Shown: piece after piece, positions 34,501 through 42,639 of the stretch
Layout: every line of letters begins with the position of its first letter
How positions within the stretch are numbered: position 1 is the first letter of the stretch
Source of the DNA: an uncultured Rhodospirillaceae bacterium
GTDB lineage: Bacteria > Pseudomonadota > Alphaproteobacteria > Rhodospirillales > Casp-alpha2
Direction of reading: 5' to 3'
Assembly (NCBI GenBank): GCA_913030825.1
Contig: CAJWCU010000002.1
Coordinates: 124,001 to 188,000, forward strand
DNA: 64,000 nucleotides
Notes under the pieces: model-generated
The model's database searches: none
The model's input: the letters and a program-made list of their open reading frames with translations, nothing else
What the model was told of the DNA's origin: nothing
Translations under genes and position numbers: made by a program

Positions 34501-35374
34501 CGCGGTCGAGGTTCTGGCCGGTGCGGCGCTCCGCATGAAGGTGCCGGACCTGCGCATGGAGGTCGTGGTCGACGGTGCGGCACAGCCTTATCTCGCCAAC
34601 CACGTCATCAAGGGCCGCGCGGTCCTGCCGGTCGTGCTGGTCATCGAATGGTTCATGCGCGCGGCCCGGGCCGTGCTGCCCGACATGACGCCGACGGCGT
34701 TGCGCGATCTGCATGTGCTGAAGGGCGTGGTGCTGGAGAACTATCCCGAGGCCGAGGCGTTCGAGATCGTCGCCCGGCCGTCGGTCACCAACGGCACGGG
34801 GTCCATCGACCTGCGCCTGGTCTCTGCCGATGGGCGGGAACGCTACAAGGGTACGGTCGATCTGGCGCGGACCGGCGCCGGTCACGACTCGGCGGCCGTT
34901 CCCGCCACGCGGGCGCCGGGTGGTCTTGCCGCCTGGCCCTGGGCCGCGGGCGAAGTCTATGACGGCAAGCTGTTCCACGGCCCCGATTTCCAGGTCATCC
35001 GCGACCTGGAAGGCATGGGCGAGGACGGCGGCGTCGGCGTATTCGACGGCACCGGCAGCAAAGCCTGGCCCGGCGGGCCGTGGATGGCTGATCCGGCGGC
35101 GTTGGACGGCGGCATGCAGCTGGCGTTGCTTTGGGGGCTCAGCAAGGCCGGGCGGGTGTTCCTGCCGATCCGTATCGGTGCCTTCATTCCCCATGGCGCA
35201 CCGCCCGAGGGCGAGGCGCTGCGTTGCGCCTTCCACAGCAAGTTGGTCGGCGGCTCGCGCACGGAGAGCGATCTGACCTTCGCCACCCTGGACGGCCGCG
35301 TGGTCGCCGAAATGCGGGGGGTCGAGATGTATTCCATCGAGAGCGGCCCGGGCGATACCGAGGCAGCCGACTGA
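28541..35374 (+). CDS. pfaA: PfaA multidomain PUFA-type synthase (KS-MAT-4xACP-KR-DH)
   Basis: 2277 residues from ATG 28541; an in-frame ATG at 28604 is an alternative. Domains in order: ketosynthase ~25-470 with C233 (DAACAGS), H368 (EAHGTAT) and H409 (IGHTKAA); malonyl transferase ~600-890 with S700 in GHSFGE; a Pro/Ala linker with an amphipathic helix ~1017-1055; four ACPs ~1125-1500, each with GIDSIK and phosphopantetheine serines S1163, S1259, S1358 and S1456; ketoreductase ~1540-1990 with the Rossmann motif SGGGRGVT near 1723; and a PKS-type dehydratase ~2005-2270 with ANHVIKGRAVLP and LDGGMQ. This is an iterative chain builder that extends and reduces malonyl units. All catalytic motifs look intact. 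No phosphopantetheinyl transferase gene is in the window. Confidence 0.95.
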   Translation: MTKADRPTIDPTDQTHTETRDMTETKKQKSASPIAVVGVGAVYPGHLGRDGFWRDIMAGRDNISDVPPTHWLIDDYYDADPTAPDKTYCRRGGFVSPVDFDPMEFGIPPTALPSTDTAQLLALVVAKQVLEQAAGKAGSGIDKSRTSVVLGVASATELVVHLGGRLQRPAWLKGLREAGVPEGEAQAICDRIAANYVPWQESSFPGMLGNVVAGRIANRLDLGGSNYVTDAACAGSLSALQVALNELYLGQSDTVIAGGVDALNEILMYMCFSKTPAFSPTGDCRPFSDQADGTIIGEGIGMLALRRLEDAERDGNEIYAVVRGLGSSSDGKSTSVYAPRPEGQARALTRAYDAAGYSPATVELMEAHGTATKAGDAAEFSGLRSVFEPAGEGRKQWCALGSVKSQIGHTKAAAGAAGLFKAVMALHHKVLPPTIKVAAPNPELNIDDSPFYLPTRPRPWIRGGDHPRRASVSSFGFGGSNFHVTIEEYSGPGTRPARTRALPSELVVLSAADEAALVARCRELAGEASAAADDSTFRALAETSQRSFDAGAAQRLAVVASGGADLAAKLTAAGEALAAGNDPSGPDTVHGAGAPETGKVAFLFPGQGSQYVDMGADLAVAFDAARQVWDAAADLDEFADAPLHKTVFPPTVFTDAGRAAQQAAVTAMEVAQPGIAAVSLSQLALLNGLGLKPDAVAGHSFGEVTALHAAGVFGRDETLAIARTRGLLMRDAAHGTDGAMTAVSAAKDAVAQLVVDESLDLVLANDNSPKQVILSGRTAEIERAEQVLAGAGMAFRRLPVATAFHSPVVSDSAEPFAQALKKLPVTAPALPVYADATAEPYPATAAAIRDHLAGQLAQPVRFREIVEALHADGVRLFVEVGPGAVLTGLVGQCLKDKPHAAVALDRKGQDGVTGLWRALAQVSAMGVALDFASLWADLPARTEAAKAPAKHAIPITGANYGKPYPPAGGAADLPPPNPERPVPAPQAAAEPAAQPAPAAPSMPAAPAGDAAWMTALEQFQRQTAETHRQFQQSMADSHQAFLRMTEQALAAMTGGPASPGIVAPLPAAPSGLQPMPAPGEAVAPAAPVMPAAPIAPAAPVMAPPPAMPAPPAATAPKPEPASVAAPAQDLQAVLLAVVSEKTGYPTEMLDMDMELEAGLGIDSIKQVEILSALRDQMPGLPELDPGQLASLKTLGQIADFIGPVAEAVPIATPAPATVPMAPTQDGTAVLLAVVAEKTGYPTEMLDMDMELEAGLGIDSIKQVEILSALRDRMPGLPELDPGQLASLKTLGQIADFIGPVAAPAPSQPAAAPAAATAPIAPAIDVRGVLLSVIAVKTGYPPEMLDMDMELEGGLGIDSIKQVEILSALRDRMPGLPEFDPGQLAEMTTPGRIAAFIETALGADGPAVPAPDVAAAEPGTSGAAEVALLDIVAEKTGYPVEMLDLDMELEAGLGIDSIKQVEILSSLRDRFPDLPEIDPGQMAQLTTLSRILDYLDGANAVAPAAIPETAVSSPAKPVGRFVPMLTEAPASGFAMPGLRGAGTVWIVPDLGGRSAALADEFKRRGMTAEVADRLPEGARAAISLHGLAEAPGPDASYGAHLGAFQAARVIANAGAGGVFVTVQDTGGDFGFETDPGAGGWLGGFAGLVKTMAQELPATAVKAVDIRCGKRAAKTLAAEIADEILAGGPEVEVGLGPKGRRVLVALLHEPAAEGGDPVLADGDVVVISGGGRGVTAHAARRLARARRLKFLLLGRTAIDSGDPHPEAADEPALKAALFAAAKAAGQIPTPPEINREAGRILAAREIKATLAGLNDLGSEARYLAVDITDRAALAGALDKVRADWGPVAAVVHGAGVLADKAVADKTDDQFARVFRTKVDGLAALLAATADDPLKALCLFSSAAARSGNPGQCDYAMANEVLNKVAQAEARRRGDGCIVKSVNWGPWDGGMVDTGLKAHFEKAGIDLIPLDGGADFLLRELSPAPGADESAVEVLAGAALRMKVPDLRMEVVVDGAAQPYLANHVIKGRAVLPVVLVIEWFMRAARAVLPDMTPTALRDLHVLKGVVLENYPEAEAFEIVARPSVTNGTGSIDLRLVSADGRERYKGTVDLARTGAGHDSAAVPATRAPGGLAAWPWAAGEVYDGKLFHGPDFQVIRDLEGMGEDGGVGVFDGTGSKAWPGGPWMADPAALDGGMQLALLWGLSKAGRVFLPIRIGAFIPHGAPPEGEALRCAFHSKLVGGSRTESDLTFATLDGRVVAEMRGVEMYSIESGPGDTEAAD
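31925..33020 (+). repeat. four tandem ACP coding repeats inside pfaA
   Basis: Four ACP units lie head to tail. The serine codons start at 32027, 32315, 32612 and 32906, giving periods of 288, 297 and 294 bp. Units 1 and 2 are almost identical over ~75 residues (EKTGYPTEMLDMDMELEAG, then the GIDSIK core), while 3 and 4 have diverged, suggesting recent duplication or gene conversion between units 1 and 2. Pro/Ala linkers between units differ in length and sequence. Confidence 0.92.
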
Positions 35375-35382
35375 GCCCGCCG

Positions 35383-38300
35383 ATGTTCAGCCCCATCGCC
35401 ATCGTCGGCCGGGCCTGCGTCCTTCCGGGCGCGCTGACGCCGGACGACCTCTGGCGCAATGTCGCCGAGGGCCGCAACCTCGTCGGCCCGCCGCCGGATG
35501 GCTATTGGGGCCTGAACGCGGACAGAATTTCAGCCCCCGGCGTCACGGGGCCGGAAACGGCCTGCAGCCGCATGGGCGGTTATGTCGACGGCTTCGATGC
35601 CGTCTTCGATCCCGAAGGCTTCGCCCGCCCGGCGGATCGTATTCGCACCCTGGACCCTCTGTTCCAATGGCTGCTGCATTGCGGGCGGGAAGCGTTGCGC
35701 GAAGCCGGTGTCTCGACCAGGGATGGCGATCTGACGCGGGCGGGCGCGATCCTCGGCAATCTCTCCTATCCGCCGCGCGGCCATGCGGATTTCGCCGAAG
35801 GCGTCTGGCTGGCGGACGTGCTCGACCGGGAACGCATCGGCAATCCGGAAAACCGCTTCTCCTCCGGCTACCCCGCCCATGTCCTGGCCGAAGCTCTGGG
35901 GCTCGGCGGCGAGGCGTTGATGCTCGACGCCGCCTGTGCCTCGTCGCTTTACGCCATCAAGCTCGCCTGTGACCGGCTGCACGACGGTGACGCCGATCTG
36001 ATGCTGGCCGGGGCCGTAAACCGGGCGGACGATCTGTTCCTGCATGTCGGATTCACCTCGCTCCAGGCCCTCAGCCCGAGTGGGCGCAGCCGCCCCTTCG
36101 ACCGCGCCGCCGACGGCCTGCTGCCCGCAGAGGGCGCCGCCCTGGTCGCGCTCAAACGCCTGGACGACGCGGTGCGCGACGGCGACCGCGTGTTCGGTGT
36201 AATCCGGGGCGTGGGGCTTTCCAACGACGGACGGCAGCGGGGCTTCCTCGCCCCTGACGGCCAGGGCCAGGTCCGCGCCATGCGGGCGGCCTATGCGCAA
36301 TCGGGGCTCGACCCCGCCGATATCGGCTACGTCGAATGCCATGCCACGGGCACGCCCGTCGGCGACGGCGTCGAGATCGCGGCGATGGCGGAGGTCTTCG
36401 GTGCGGATGCGGGGCTGCCCGTGGGTTCCCTGAAATCCAACCTGGGCCATCTCATCACGGCCTCGGGCGCGGCGGGCCTGTTGAAGGTCCTGGGGATGAT
36501 GGAACACGGCCAAGTGCCGCCGACGCTCAACCTGGAGTCCCCCATCGCCGCTTTCGATGGGGCCGGGTTCCGCCCGCAGCGGGAGACGGCGCCGTGGCCC
36601 GACGTGAAGGACGCGCCGCGCCGCGCTGCCGTCAACAGCTTCGGGTTCGGCGGCAACAACGCCCATCTGCTGGTCGAAGCCTTCGATCCGGACCGCGCTG
36701 CCGAGGCAACTTTGGCCAAGCGGGTGGCTCCGACGCCCGTCGCGATCTGCGCCCTCGGTGTGGTCGCGGGGAACTGCCGGGGGCTTACCGCCTTCGCCGA
36801 CGCCATCGCCACCCCGGGCGGCCCGCCCGCGCGCACGGCCGTCGACGGGGTGGAATTGCCGCTCTCCGGGTTGCGCTTTCCGCCCAAGGACCTGCAACGC
36901 AGCCTGCCGCAACAGCCGTTGATGATCGAAGCGGCGCTGGAAGCCGTCGGTCAAATGACGAGCCTGCCCGCCGAACGCACGGGCGTGCTGATCGGCATGG
37001 GCTGCGACGCGGAAATCGCGCGCTACGGCCTGCGCTGGCGGCTGGCCGATATTCTGGATGATGTCGGGGTCGAGGTCCCGGCGGACTGGTTGGCGGCGGC
37101 GCGGGACGATCTGATGCCCGCCCTGGACGCCGCCGCTGTGGTCGGCACCATGCCCAACATTCCGGCCAACCGTCTGAACGCTCAGTTCGATTGCACGGCC
37201 TTCGGCTTCACCCTGTCGTCTGAGGAATTGTCGGGCCTCGCCGCGCTGAAGACCGCCGCCCGCGCCCTGGCGGCGGGCGAGATTGACGCAGCCCTGGTCG
37301 GTGCCGTGGACCTGTCGGTCGAGCCCGTCCATATGGCGGCGGCGGAGGCCCTGTTCCCCGCCGACCGCAAGCGGCCCGGCGACGCCGCCGTCGCGGTGGT
37401 CCTGAAGCGCCTGGACGATGCCGAACGGGACGGGGAGCGCATCCTCGCCGAGATCGGTGATGAGGGCGCGGGCGAGGAGGGCGCCGAGGAACTGTGCCTG
37501 GACCCCGCCGCCGGAGAAAGCCCGGTGACTCATCGCTTCGGCCATGCCCATGCGGCTTCGGGTCTGTTGCATCTGGCCTGGGCCATGGTGGCGCCGGGCT
37601 CGGACGGCGCGGGCCGCCGCGTTTCCGTTACCAGCTTCAGCGGCCGGGAGATGTCCGTCGATCTGGAGGTTCGCCCGGGTGCGGTGGCCTCGGTCCCCGA
37701 GGCGCGGGACCCGGGCAAAAGCCTGAACCTGCCCGCCCATTTCCCTCCGGTGCGCCTGGGCCCGCCGCCCGCCGAAGGCATGCCCGGCCCGCAACCGGCC
37801 ATCGGCCAGGTCATGGCCCCGGCGCCAAGCCTGCCGCCCGTCGCCGATCTGGCTCCTGTCGTGCCGTTGGAACCCGCCGTCGCCGCACCGCCGGCCGCTC
37901 CTGTTCCGACGGGCGGGGGCTCGGAAGGGGCGGCGCGTCTGCTGGCTCAGGCGGCAGAGGTGCATCGCGAACATCTGGAACGCCAGGCGCGGCTCTACCA
38001 GGATTATGTCGCCTTGCAGGAAGCGGCCTGGCTGCGCTTTCGGGGCGGTGAGGCGTCCGTCGCGGTCGCGGTCCCGGCGCCCGTCCCGGTAGCCCCCGAA
38101 CCGCCGATGCCTCCCGCGCCGCCGGTCGAGGTGAAACAACCCGCGCCGCCTGTCCCGGCGGCCGTCCGCACGCCCGAGGCGGCCCCGGATAGACCGGCGC
38201 CTTCCGGCCCGGCCTTCGACCGGGCCGATCTGGAACGCCTGGCCTCGGGCCGCATCGCCGACGTTTTTGGCGCGGAGTTCGAGCAACAGGCGGGTTATCT

Positions 38301-41300
38301 GCGCCAGGTCCGCATGCCGACGCCGCCCATGCTGCTGGCCGACCGGGTGACCGGCATCACCGGCGCGCCGGGTTCCATGACCAAGGGCACGATCTGGACG
38401 GAAACGGACGTGGACGCGGATGCCTGGTACCTGCATCAGGGCCATATGCCGCCCGGTATCGTCATCGAATCCGGGCAGGCGGACCTGCTGCTGATTTCCT
38501 GGCTGGGCGCGGATTTCCTGAACAAGGGCGAACGCGTTTACCGTCTGCTGGGTTGCGAGCTGACCTTCCACGAAGGCGGCCTGCCCAAGCCGGGGGATAC
38601 CCTGGCCTACGACATTCACGTCGACGGGCACGCCAAGACCGGCGACGTGCGGCTGTTCTTCTTCCATTACGACTGCCACATCGGCGACCGCCGCTTGCTC
38701 AGCGTGCGCGAGGGTCAGGCCGGGTTCTTCACCGACGCGGAATTGGATGGTTCGGGCGGCGTGCTCTGGTCGCCGGAGGACGACACGCCCGACCCGGCGG
38801 CGCGCCTCGATCCGCCGCCCAATCCGACAGCCAAGCGGGCGTTCTCGGGCGGCGAATTGGCGGATTTCGCGGCGGGCAATGCCTATGCCTGTTTCGGCGA
38901 GGGGTTCGAACGGGCCGCCGCCCATCAACGCACGCCAACCATCCCGACGGGGCGTATGGCGTTGATCGACAGTGTCGCGGAATTCGATCCGAAAGGCGGG
39001 CCCTGGGGGCGGGGGTACCTGCGGGCCGAGGCCCACGTTCCGCCGGACGCCTGGTTCTACGGCGGGCATTTCCTGAACGACCCCTGCATGCCCGGCACCT
39101 TGATGGCCGACGCGGCGGTACAGAGCCTGTCGGTCGCCATGGCGGCCATGGGATTCACCGTGGACCGCGATGGCTGGCGGTTCGAGCCGGTGCCGGAAGA
39201 ACCCTTCCAGTTCGTCTGCCGGGGGCAGGTGGTGCCCGATCGGCCCCACGACCTGACCTATGAAATCTTTATCGAGGAAATCATCGACGAGGCCGGGCGG
39301 CCCCGCGTTTACGCGGCGCTGCTCTGTTCGTCGGACGGCTTCAAGGTCTTCCAGTGCCGCCGTTTCGGCCTGCAACTGACGCCCGATTGGCCGCTCGGCA
39401 CGCGGCCCGGGGCAATCCCGGCGGACCTCACGCCCCACCTGGTGGCCGAGGGATCGGACGTGCGCGGCGATTACGCGGCGCTGCTGGCCTGTGCCTGGGG
39501 CGCGCCGTCGGCGGCCTTCGGCGCGATGTACGAACGGTTCGACCATGGCCGCACGGTGCCGCGCCTGCCGGGCCCACCCTATCATTTCATGTCGCGGGTC
39601 GTCGCCTGCGACTGCCCGGCGGGTGAGGCGACGGAAGGCGGGGGGCTCGCCGCCGAATACGACGTGCCGCCGGACGCCTGGTATTTCCGCGACAACGGCG
39701 CGGCGGCCATGCCGATCAGCGTCCTGATGGAGGTCATGCTGCAGCCCTGCGGCTGGCTGGCGTCCTACATGGGTTTCGCGCTGACCGACGGCGATCTCGC
39801 CTTCCGCAACCTGGACGGCGACTGGGCCGTGCCGACCGCCACGGTCGGACCCGATGCCGGAACGCTGACGGTCCGCACGCGCCTGACCCGCTATTCCCGC
39901 GTCGGCGAGATGACCATCGTGTTCTTCCGCGTCGACTGCGACGGGGCGGAAGGGCCGGTCTATTCCTTTGACACCTCCTTCGGCTTCTTCTCGCCGGGGG
40001 CGCTGGCCAATCAGGTCGGCCTGCCCGCGACCGACGGCGACCGGGCGCGCCTGAGCGCGCCGTCGGATACCCATATCGACCTGCGGGACGAACCCGCTGA
40101 CCTTTTCCATACCCAGCCCCGCCTCGCGAGCAGGCGGCTGCGCATGCTGGACGAGATCACGGGGTTTTGGCCGACGGGCGGCGATGCGGGCCTGGGCCGC
40201 ATTCGCGGGCGGCAGGAGATCGATGCCGAGGCCTGGTATTTCAAGGCGCATTTCTATCAGGACCCGGTGCAGGCCGGATCGCTGGGGATCGAGGCGCTGG
40301 TGCAGTTGCTGCGGGCCTTCGCCCGCCTGTCGGGCCTGGGATCGGCGATCGCCCATTCCCGGTTCGAGCCGGTCGCCTTGAACGAGGCCCTGGTCTGGAA
40401 ATACCGGGGCCAGGTCGTGCCGACCAACCGCGAGGTGGTGACGGAATTGGAGGTCACGGCGGTCGAGACTGAGACCGATGGATCGGTCAAGGTCGCGGCC
40501 AAGGGCAGCCTCTGGGTCGACGGCCTGCGCATCTACGAGGTCGAGAATCTGGCGCTGCGCATTGTGTCCGCCGCGCCCGGGGCACGGTTCGTGGACGTCG
40601 CCGTATCCGAGGCGGCGATGCCCTGGTTGGCCGATCATTGCCCGACCTATACGCTGCCTGCCCTGCCGATGATGGCCGAGGTCCATATGGTCCTGGATGC
40701 CGCCCGCGCCGCCCGGCCCAGCGAGGTGGTGACGGGGATAAAGGACTTCCGCCTGTCCCGTTGGGTGACGGGGGAGACGGACCTTCGCATTCACATGGAC
40801 GACGCGGCGGATGGGGTTTCCGTTCGCGTGACCGACGGTCCGGCTCCCGTGGCCACCGGACAGGTGACGCTCGCCGCCGCCTATGCCGCCGCACCGCTGC
40901 CCCTGGACCTGCCGGGCGGCCTTCCGTCCGTGGACGATCCTTACGCCGGCGGCGCCTTGTTCCACGGCCCGGCCTTCCACGTCATCGACGGCTTGCGGCG
41001 GGACGAACGCGGCGCGGTCCACGGCCTGGCGAACGGCCCCGACCTGACGGTCGTGCTCGACGGGGCGCTGCACGGCATCCCTCATGACGACCCGGCGCTT
41101 TGGGCGGGGGACGACGCCGAAGGCCAGGTCGCCTATCCGGCAAATCTTCGGCGGCTGGAGTTCTTCGGCCCGCGTCCGGCGGCGGAGACCCTCGAAGTCA
41201 GGGCGCACCCGATTCACGGCGACGGCAAGAGCCTGCGGGTCGAGGTGCAGATTTTGGCCGCGGGGGCCGTCTGGTGCGCGTTCGAGTTGGACGAAGTCCT

Positions 41301-42636
41301 GCTGCCCAAGGGGCCGCTCGGAAAACTCTCCGGGGCCGGGCGGCGCGCCTTCCTGCGGGACCGCGCCGTCGTGCCGGGCGCGCGTCTGTCCGACAAGAAG
41401 GGCGACGAAACGCATCTGACCGAGGCGGCGGTTCTGGCGAGCAACTGGCTGCCCGGTACGCTGGAGGCCGTTTACGGCGCCTCCGGCACAGCAGCGGAGA
41501 TGACCCGAGCCATTGCGATCAAGGAGCATGTCGCCGCCCGCGCCGGGGTGCATCCGGAGGCCGTCACGGTCGAGGGCGACGCGGCGACCTGCGCCGTGCT
41601 GCCGGGCACGCGGTTCCCGGTGACGGTCATGGTCGAGGCCGGGGCGGTATCTGTGAAAGACGAAGAACCGCCGGTCTTCGACCCGACCCCTTTCCGGGAC
41701 TATTGGCGGCGGCGGTTGGGCTTCCGCGACTGGCCGGTGGAAGATATCTATTTCGCCCTGGTACGGCGCTTCGTCCGCTCGGTCCGCCTTGAAGATCCGT
41801 CGGCGATGGCGGGCCTTCGCGGGCGGCCTGCGCTGTTCCTCGCCAACCATCAGGTCGGCATCGAATCTCTGACCTTCGCCGTGATCGCAGCGGCTTTGGG
41901 GCAGCGTCCCGTCGTCACCATCGCCAAGGGCGAGCACCGGGAAACCTGGCTCGGCCGTTTGATCGCCCATTGCCGCGCCCATCCGGGGGCGCGCCTGCCG
42001 CGGGCGCTGATGTTCTTCGACCGCGACGATCAGGCCAGCATGCTGACCATGATGGCGGAGATGCAATCGGCCCTGGGCGACGAGGGGCTGTCGTTGATGG
42101 TCCATGCCGAGGGCACGCGCTCGCTCCACTGCGGTGCGCCGGTGACCAAGGTCAGCGGCGTGATCCTGGATCTGGCGGTGAAGGCGCGCCTGCCTATCGT
42201 GCCGGTGCGCTTCGCGGGCGGCCTGCCGCGCGAGCCGCTGGCCGACCGCCTGGAATTCCCGCTGGGCCATGGGGCGCAGGATATCTATTTGGGCACGCCC
42301 GTCGATCCGGCGGAACTGGCGGACCTGCCGCTGGGCCCTCGCCGGGACCGGGTGCTAGCCGCCTTGAACGGCCTGGGACCGGAGGCGTCGGAGGAGACCC
42401 CCAACCCGGGCGATGCGGATTTCGCGGCCGGGGTGGAGCGGCTCGTCAGCGATCTGGGGCTGCCCGCCGCGCGGGCCTCGGTCCTGTTGGCCCTGGAACG
42501 CGATCCTGAGACGGGCGACCGCGTGAAGGGCGTGATCGAGGCGCTGCGGCGCGGGGACGCCCTGGCGGACGGTCTGCCGGATCGGGACTGGCTGGCCGGG
42601 CTGGCCGATTGGTTTAGGGCCAAGGGCGAGGACTGA
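35383..42636 (+). CDS. pfaC: PfaC-type synthase with extra PKS-dehydratase and acyltransferase domains
   Basis: 2417 residues from ATG 35383, 8 bp after pfaA. Domains: ketosynthase ~1-440 with C185 (DAACASS), H320 (CHATGT) and H356 (LGHLITA); chain-length factor ~445-780, whose active-site region reads TLSSEELSG and lacks the cysteine; a Pro/Ala linker with helix ~852-890; four hot-dog units centred near 1019 (HQGHMPPG), 1229 (GGHFLNDPCMPG), 1435 (RDNGAAAMP, histidine lost) and 1622 (KAHFYQDPVQAG), the tetradomain of FabA-like dehydratases known in PfaC; a PKS-type dehydratase ~1740-2035 (LADHCPTYTLPALP and VVLDGALHG); and a glycerophosphate-type acyltransferase ~2100-2330 with H2156 in NHQVGIES and HAEGTRS. 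The acyltransferase presumably hands the product straight to a glycerolipid. Confidence 0.93.
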   Translation: MFSPIAIVGRACVLPGALTPDDLWRNVAEGRNLVGPPPDGYWGLNADRISAPGVTGPETACSRMGGYVDGFDAVFDPEGFARPADRIRTLDPLFQWLLHCGREALREAGVSTRDGDLTRAGAILGNLSYPPRGHADFAEGVWLADVLDRERIGNPENRFSSGYPAHVLAEALGLGGEALMLDAACASSLYAIKLACDRLHDGDADLMLAGAVNRADDLFLHVGFTSLQALSPSGRSRPFDRAADGLLPAEGAALVALKRLDDAVRDGDRVFGVIRGVGLSNDGRQRGFLAPDGQGQVRAMRAAYAQSGLDPADIGYVECHATGTPVGDGVEIAAMAEVFGADAGLPVGSLKSNLGHLITASGAAGLLKVLGMMEHGQVPPTLNLESPIAAFDGAGFRPQRETAPWPDVKDAPRRAAVNSFGFGGNNAHLLVEAFDPDRAAEATLAKRVAPTPVAICALGVVAGNCRGLTAFADAIATPGGPPARTAVDGVELPLSGLRFPPKDLQRSLPQQPLMIEAALEAVGQMTSLPAERTGVLIGMGCDAEIARYGLRWRLADILDDVGVEVPADWLAAARDDLMPALDAAAVVGTMPNIPANRLNAQFDCTAFGFTLSSEELSGLAALKTAARALAAGEIDAALVGAVDLSVEPVHMAAAEALFPADRKRPGDAAVAVVLKRLDDAERDGERILAEIGDEGAGEEGAEELCLDPAAGESPVTHRFGHAHAASGLLHLAWAMVAPGSDGAGRRVSVTSFSGREMSVDLEVRPGAVASVPEARDPGKSLNLPAHFPPVRLGPPPAEGMPGPQPAIGQVMAPAPSLPPVADLAPVVPLEPAVAAPPAAPVPTGGGSEGAARLLAQAAEVHREHLERQARLYQDYVALQEAAWLRFRGGEASVAVAVPAPVPVAPEPPMPPAPPVEVKQPAPPVPAAVRTPEAAPDRPAPSGPAFDRADLERLASGRIADVFGAEFEQQAGYLRQVRMPTPPMLLADRVTGITGAPGSMTKGTIWTETDVDADAWYLHQGHMPPGIVIESGQADLLLISWLGADFLNKGERVYRLLGCELTFHEGGLPKPGDTLAYDIHVDGHAKTGDVRLFFFHYDCHIGDRRLLSVREGQAGFFTDAELDGSGGVLWSPEDDTPDPAARLDPPPNPTAKRAFSGGELADFAAGNAYACFGEGFERAAAHQRTPTIPTGRMALIDSVAEFDPKGGPWGRGYLRAEAHVPPDAWFYGGHFLNDPCMPGTLMADAAVQSLSVAMAAMGFTVDRDGWRFEPVPEEPFQFVCRGQVVPDRPHDLTYEIFIEEIIDEAGRPRVYAALLCSSDGFKVFQCRRFGLQLTPDWPLGTRPGAIPADLTPHLVAEGSDVRGDYAALLACAWGAPSAAFGAMYERFDHGRTVPRLPGPPYHFMSRVVACDCPAGEATEGGGLAAEYDVPPDAWYFRDNGAAAMPISVLMEVMLQPCGWLASYMGFALTDGDLAFRNLDGDWAVPTATVGPDAGTLTVRTRLTRYSRVGEMTIVFFRVDCDGAEGPVYSFDTSFGFFSPGALANQVGLPATDGDRARLSAPSDTHIDLRDEPADLFHTQPRLASRRLRMLDEITGFWPTGGDAGLGRIRGRQEIDAEAWYFKAHFYQDPVQAGSLGIEALVQLLRAFARLSGLGSAIAHSRFEPVALNEALVWKYRGQVVPTNREVVTELEVTAVETETDGSVKVAAKGSLWVDGLRIYEVENLALRIVSAAPGARFVDVAVSEAAMPWLADHCPTYTLPALPMMAEVHMVLDAARAARPSEVVTGIKDFRLSRWVTGETDLRIHMDDAADGVSVRVTDGPAPVATGQVTLAAAYAAAPLPLDLPGGLPSVDDPYAGGALFHGPAFHVIDGLRRDERGAVHGLANGPDLTVVLDGALHGIPHDDPALWAGDDAEGQVAYPANLRRLEFFGPRPAAETLEVRAHPIHGDGKSLRVEVQILAAGAVWCAFELDEVLLPKGPLGKLSGAGRRAFLRDRAVVPGARLSDKKGDETHLTEAAVLASNWLPGTLEAVYGASGTAAEMTRAIAIKEHVAARAGVHPEAVTVEGDAATCAVLPGTRFPVTVMVEAGAVSVKDEEPPVFDPTPFRDYWRRRLGFRDWPVEDIYFALVRRFVRSVRLEDPSAMAGLRGRPALFLANHQVGIESLTFAVIAAALGQRPVVTIAKGEHRETWLGRLIAHCRAHPGARLPRALMFFDRDDQASMLTMMAEMQSALGDEGLSLMVHAEGTRSLHCGAPVTKVSGVILDLAVKARLPIVPVRFAGGLPREPLADRLEFPLGHGAQDIYLGTPVDPAELADLPLGPRRDRVLAALNGLGPEASEETPNPGDADFAAGVERLVSDLGLPAARASVLLALERDPETGDRVKGVIEALRRGDALADGLPDRDWLAGLADWFRAKGED

Positions 42637-42639
42637 GGA

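Noticed and set aside
35131-35382. Extension of pfaC upstream into pfaA
   Set aside because: Same reason: it is an alternate frame of the PfaA dehydratase domain; the ketosynthase starts right after ATG 35383.
35530-42270. A 2246-codon minus-strand open frame opposite pfaC
   Set aside because: Composition is dominated by Arg, Gly, His and Gln with no domain pattern, as expected for the antisense of a GC-rich gene. The plus strand carries intact catalytic motifs over the whole stretch.
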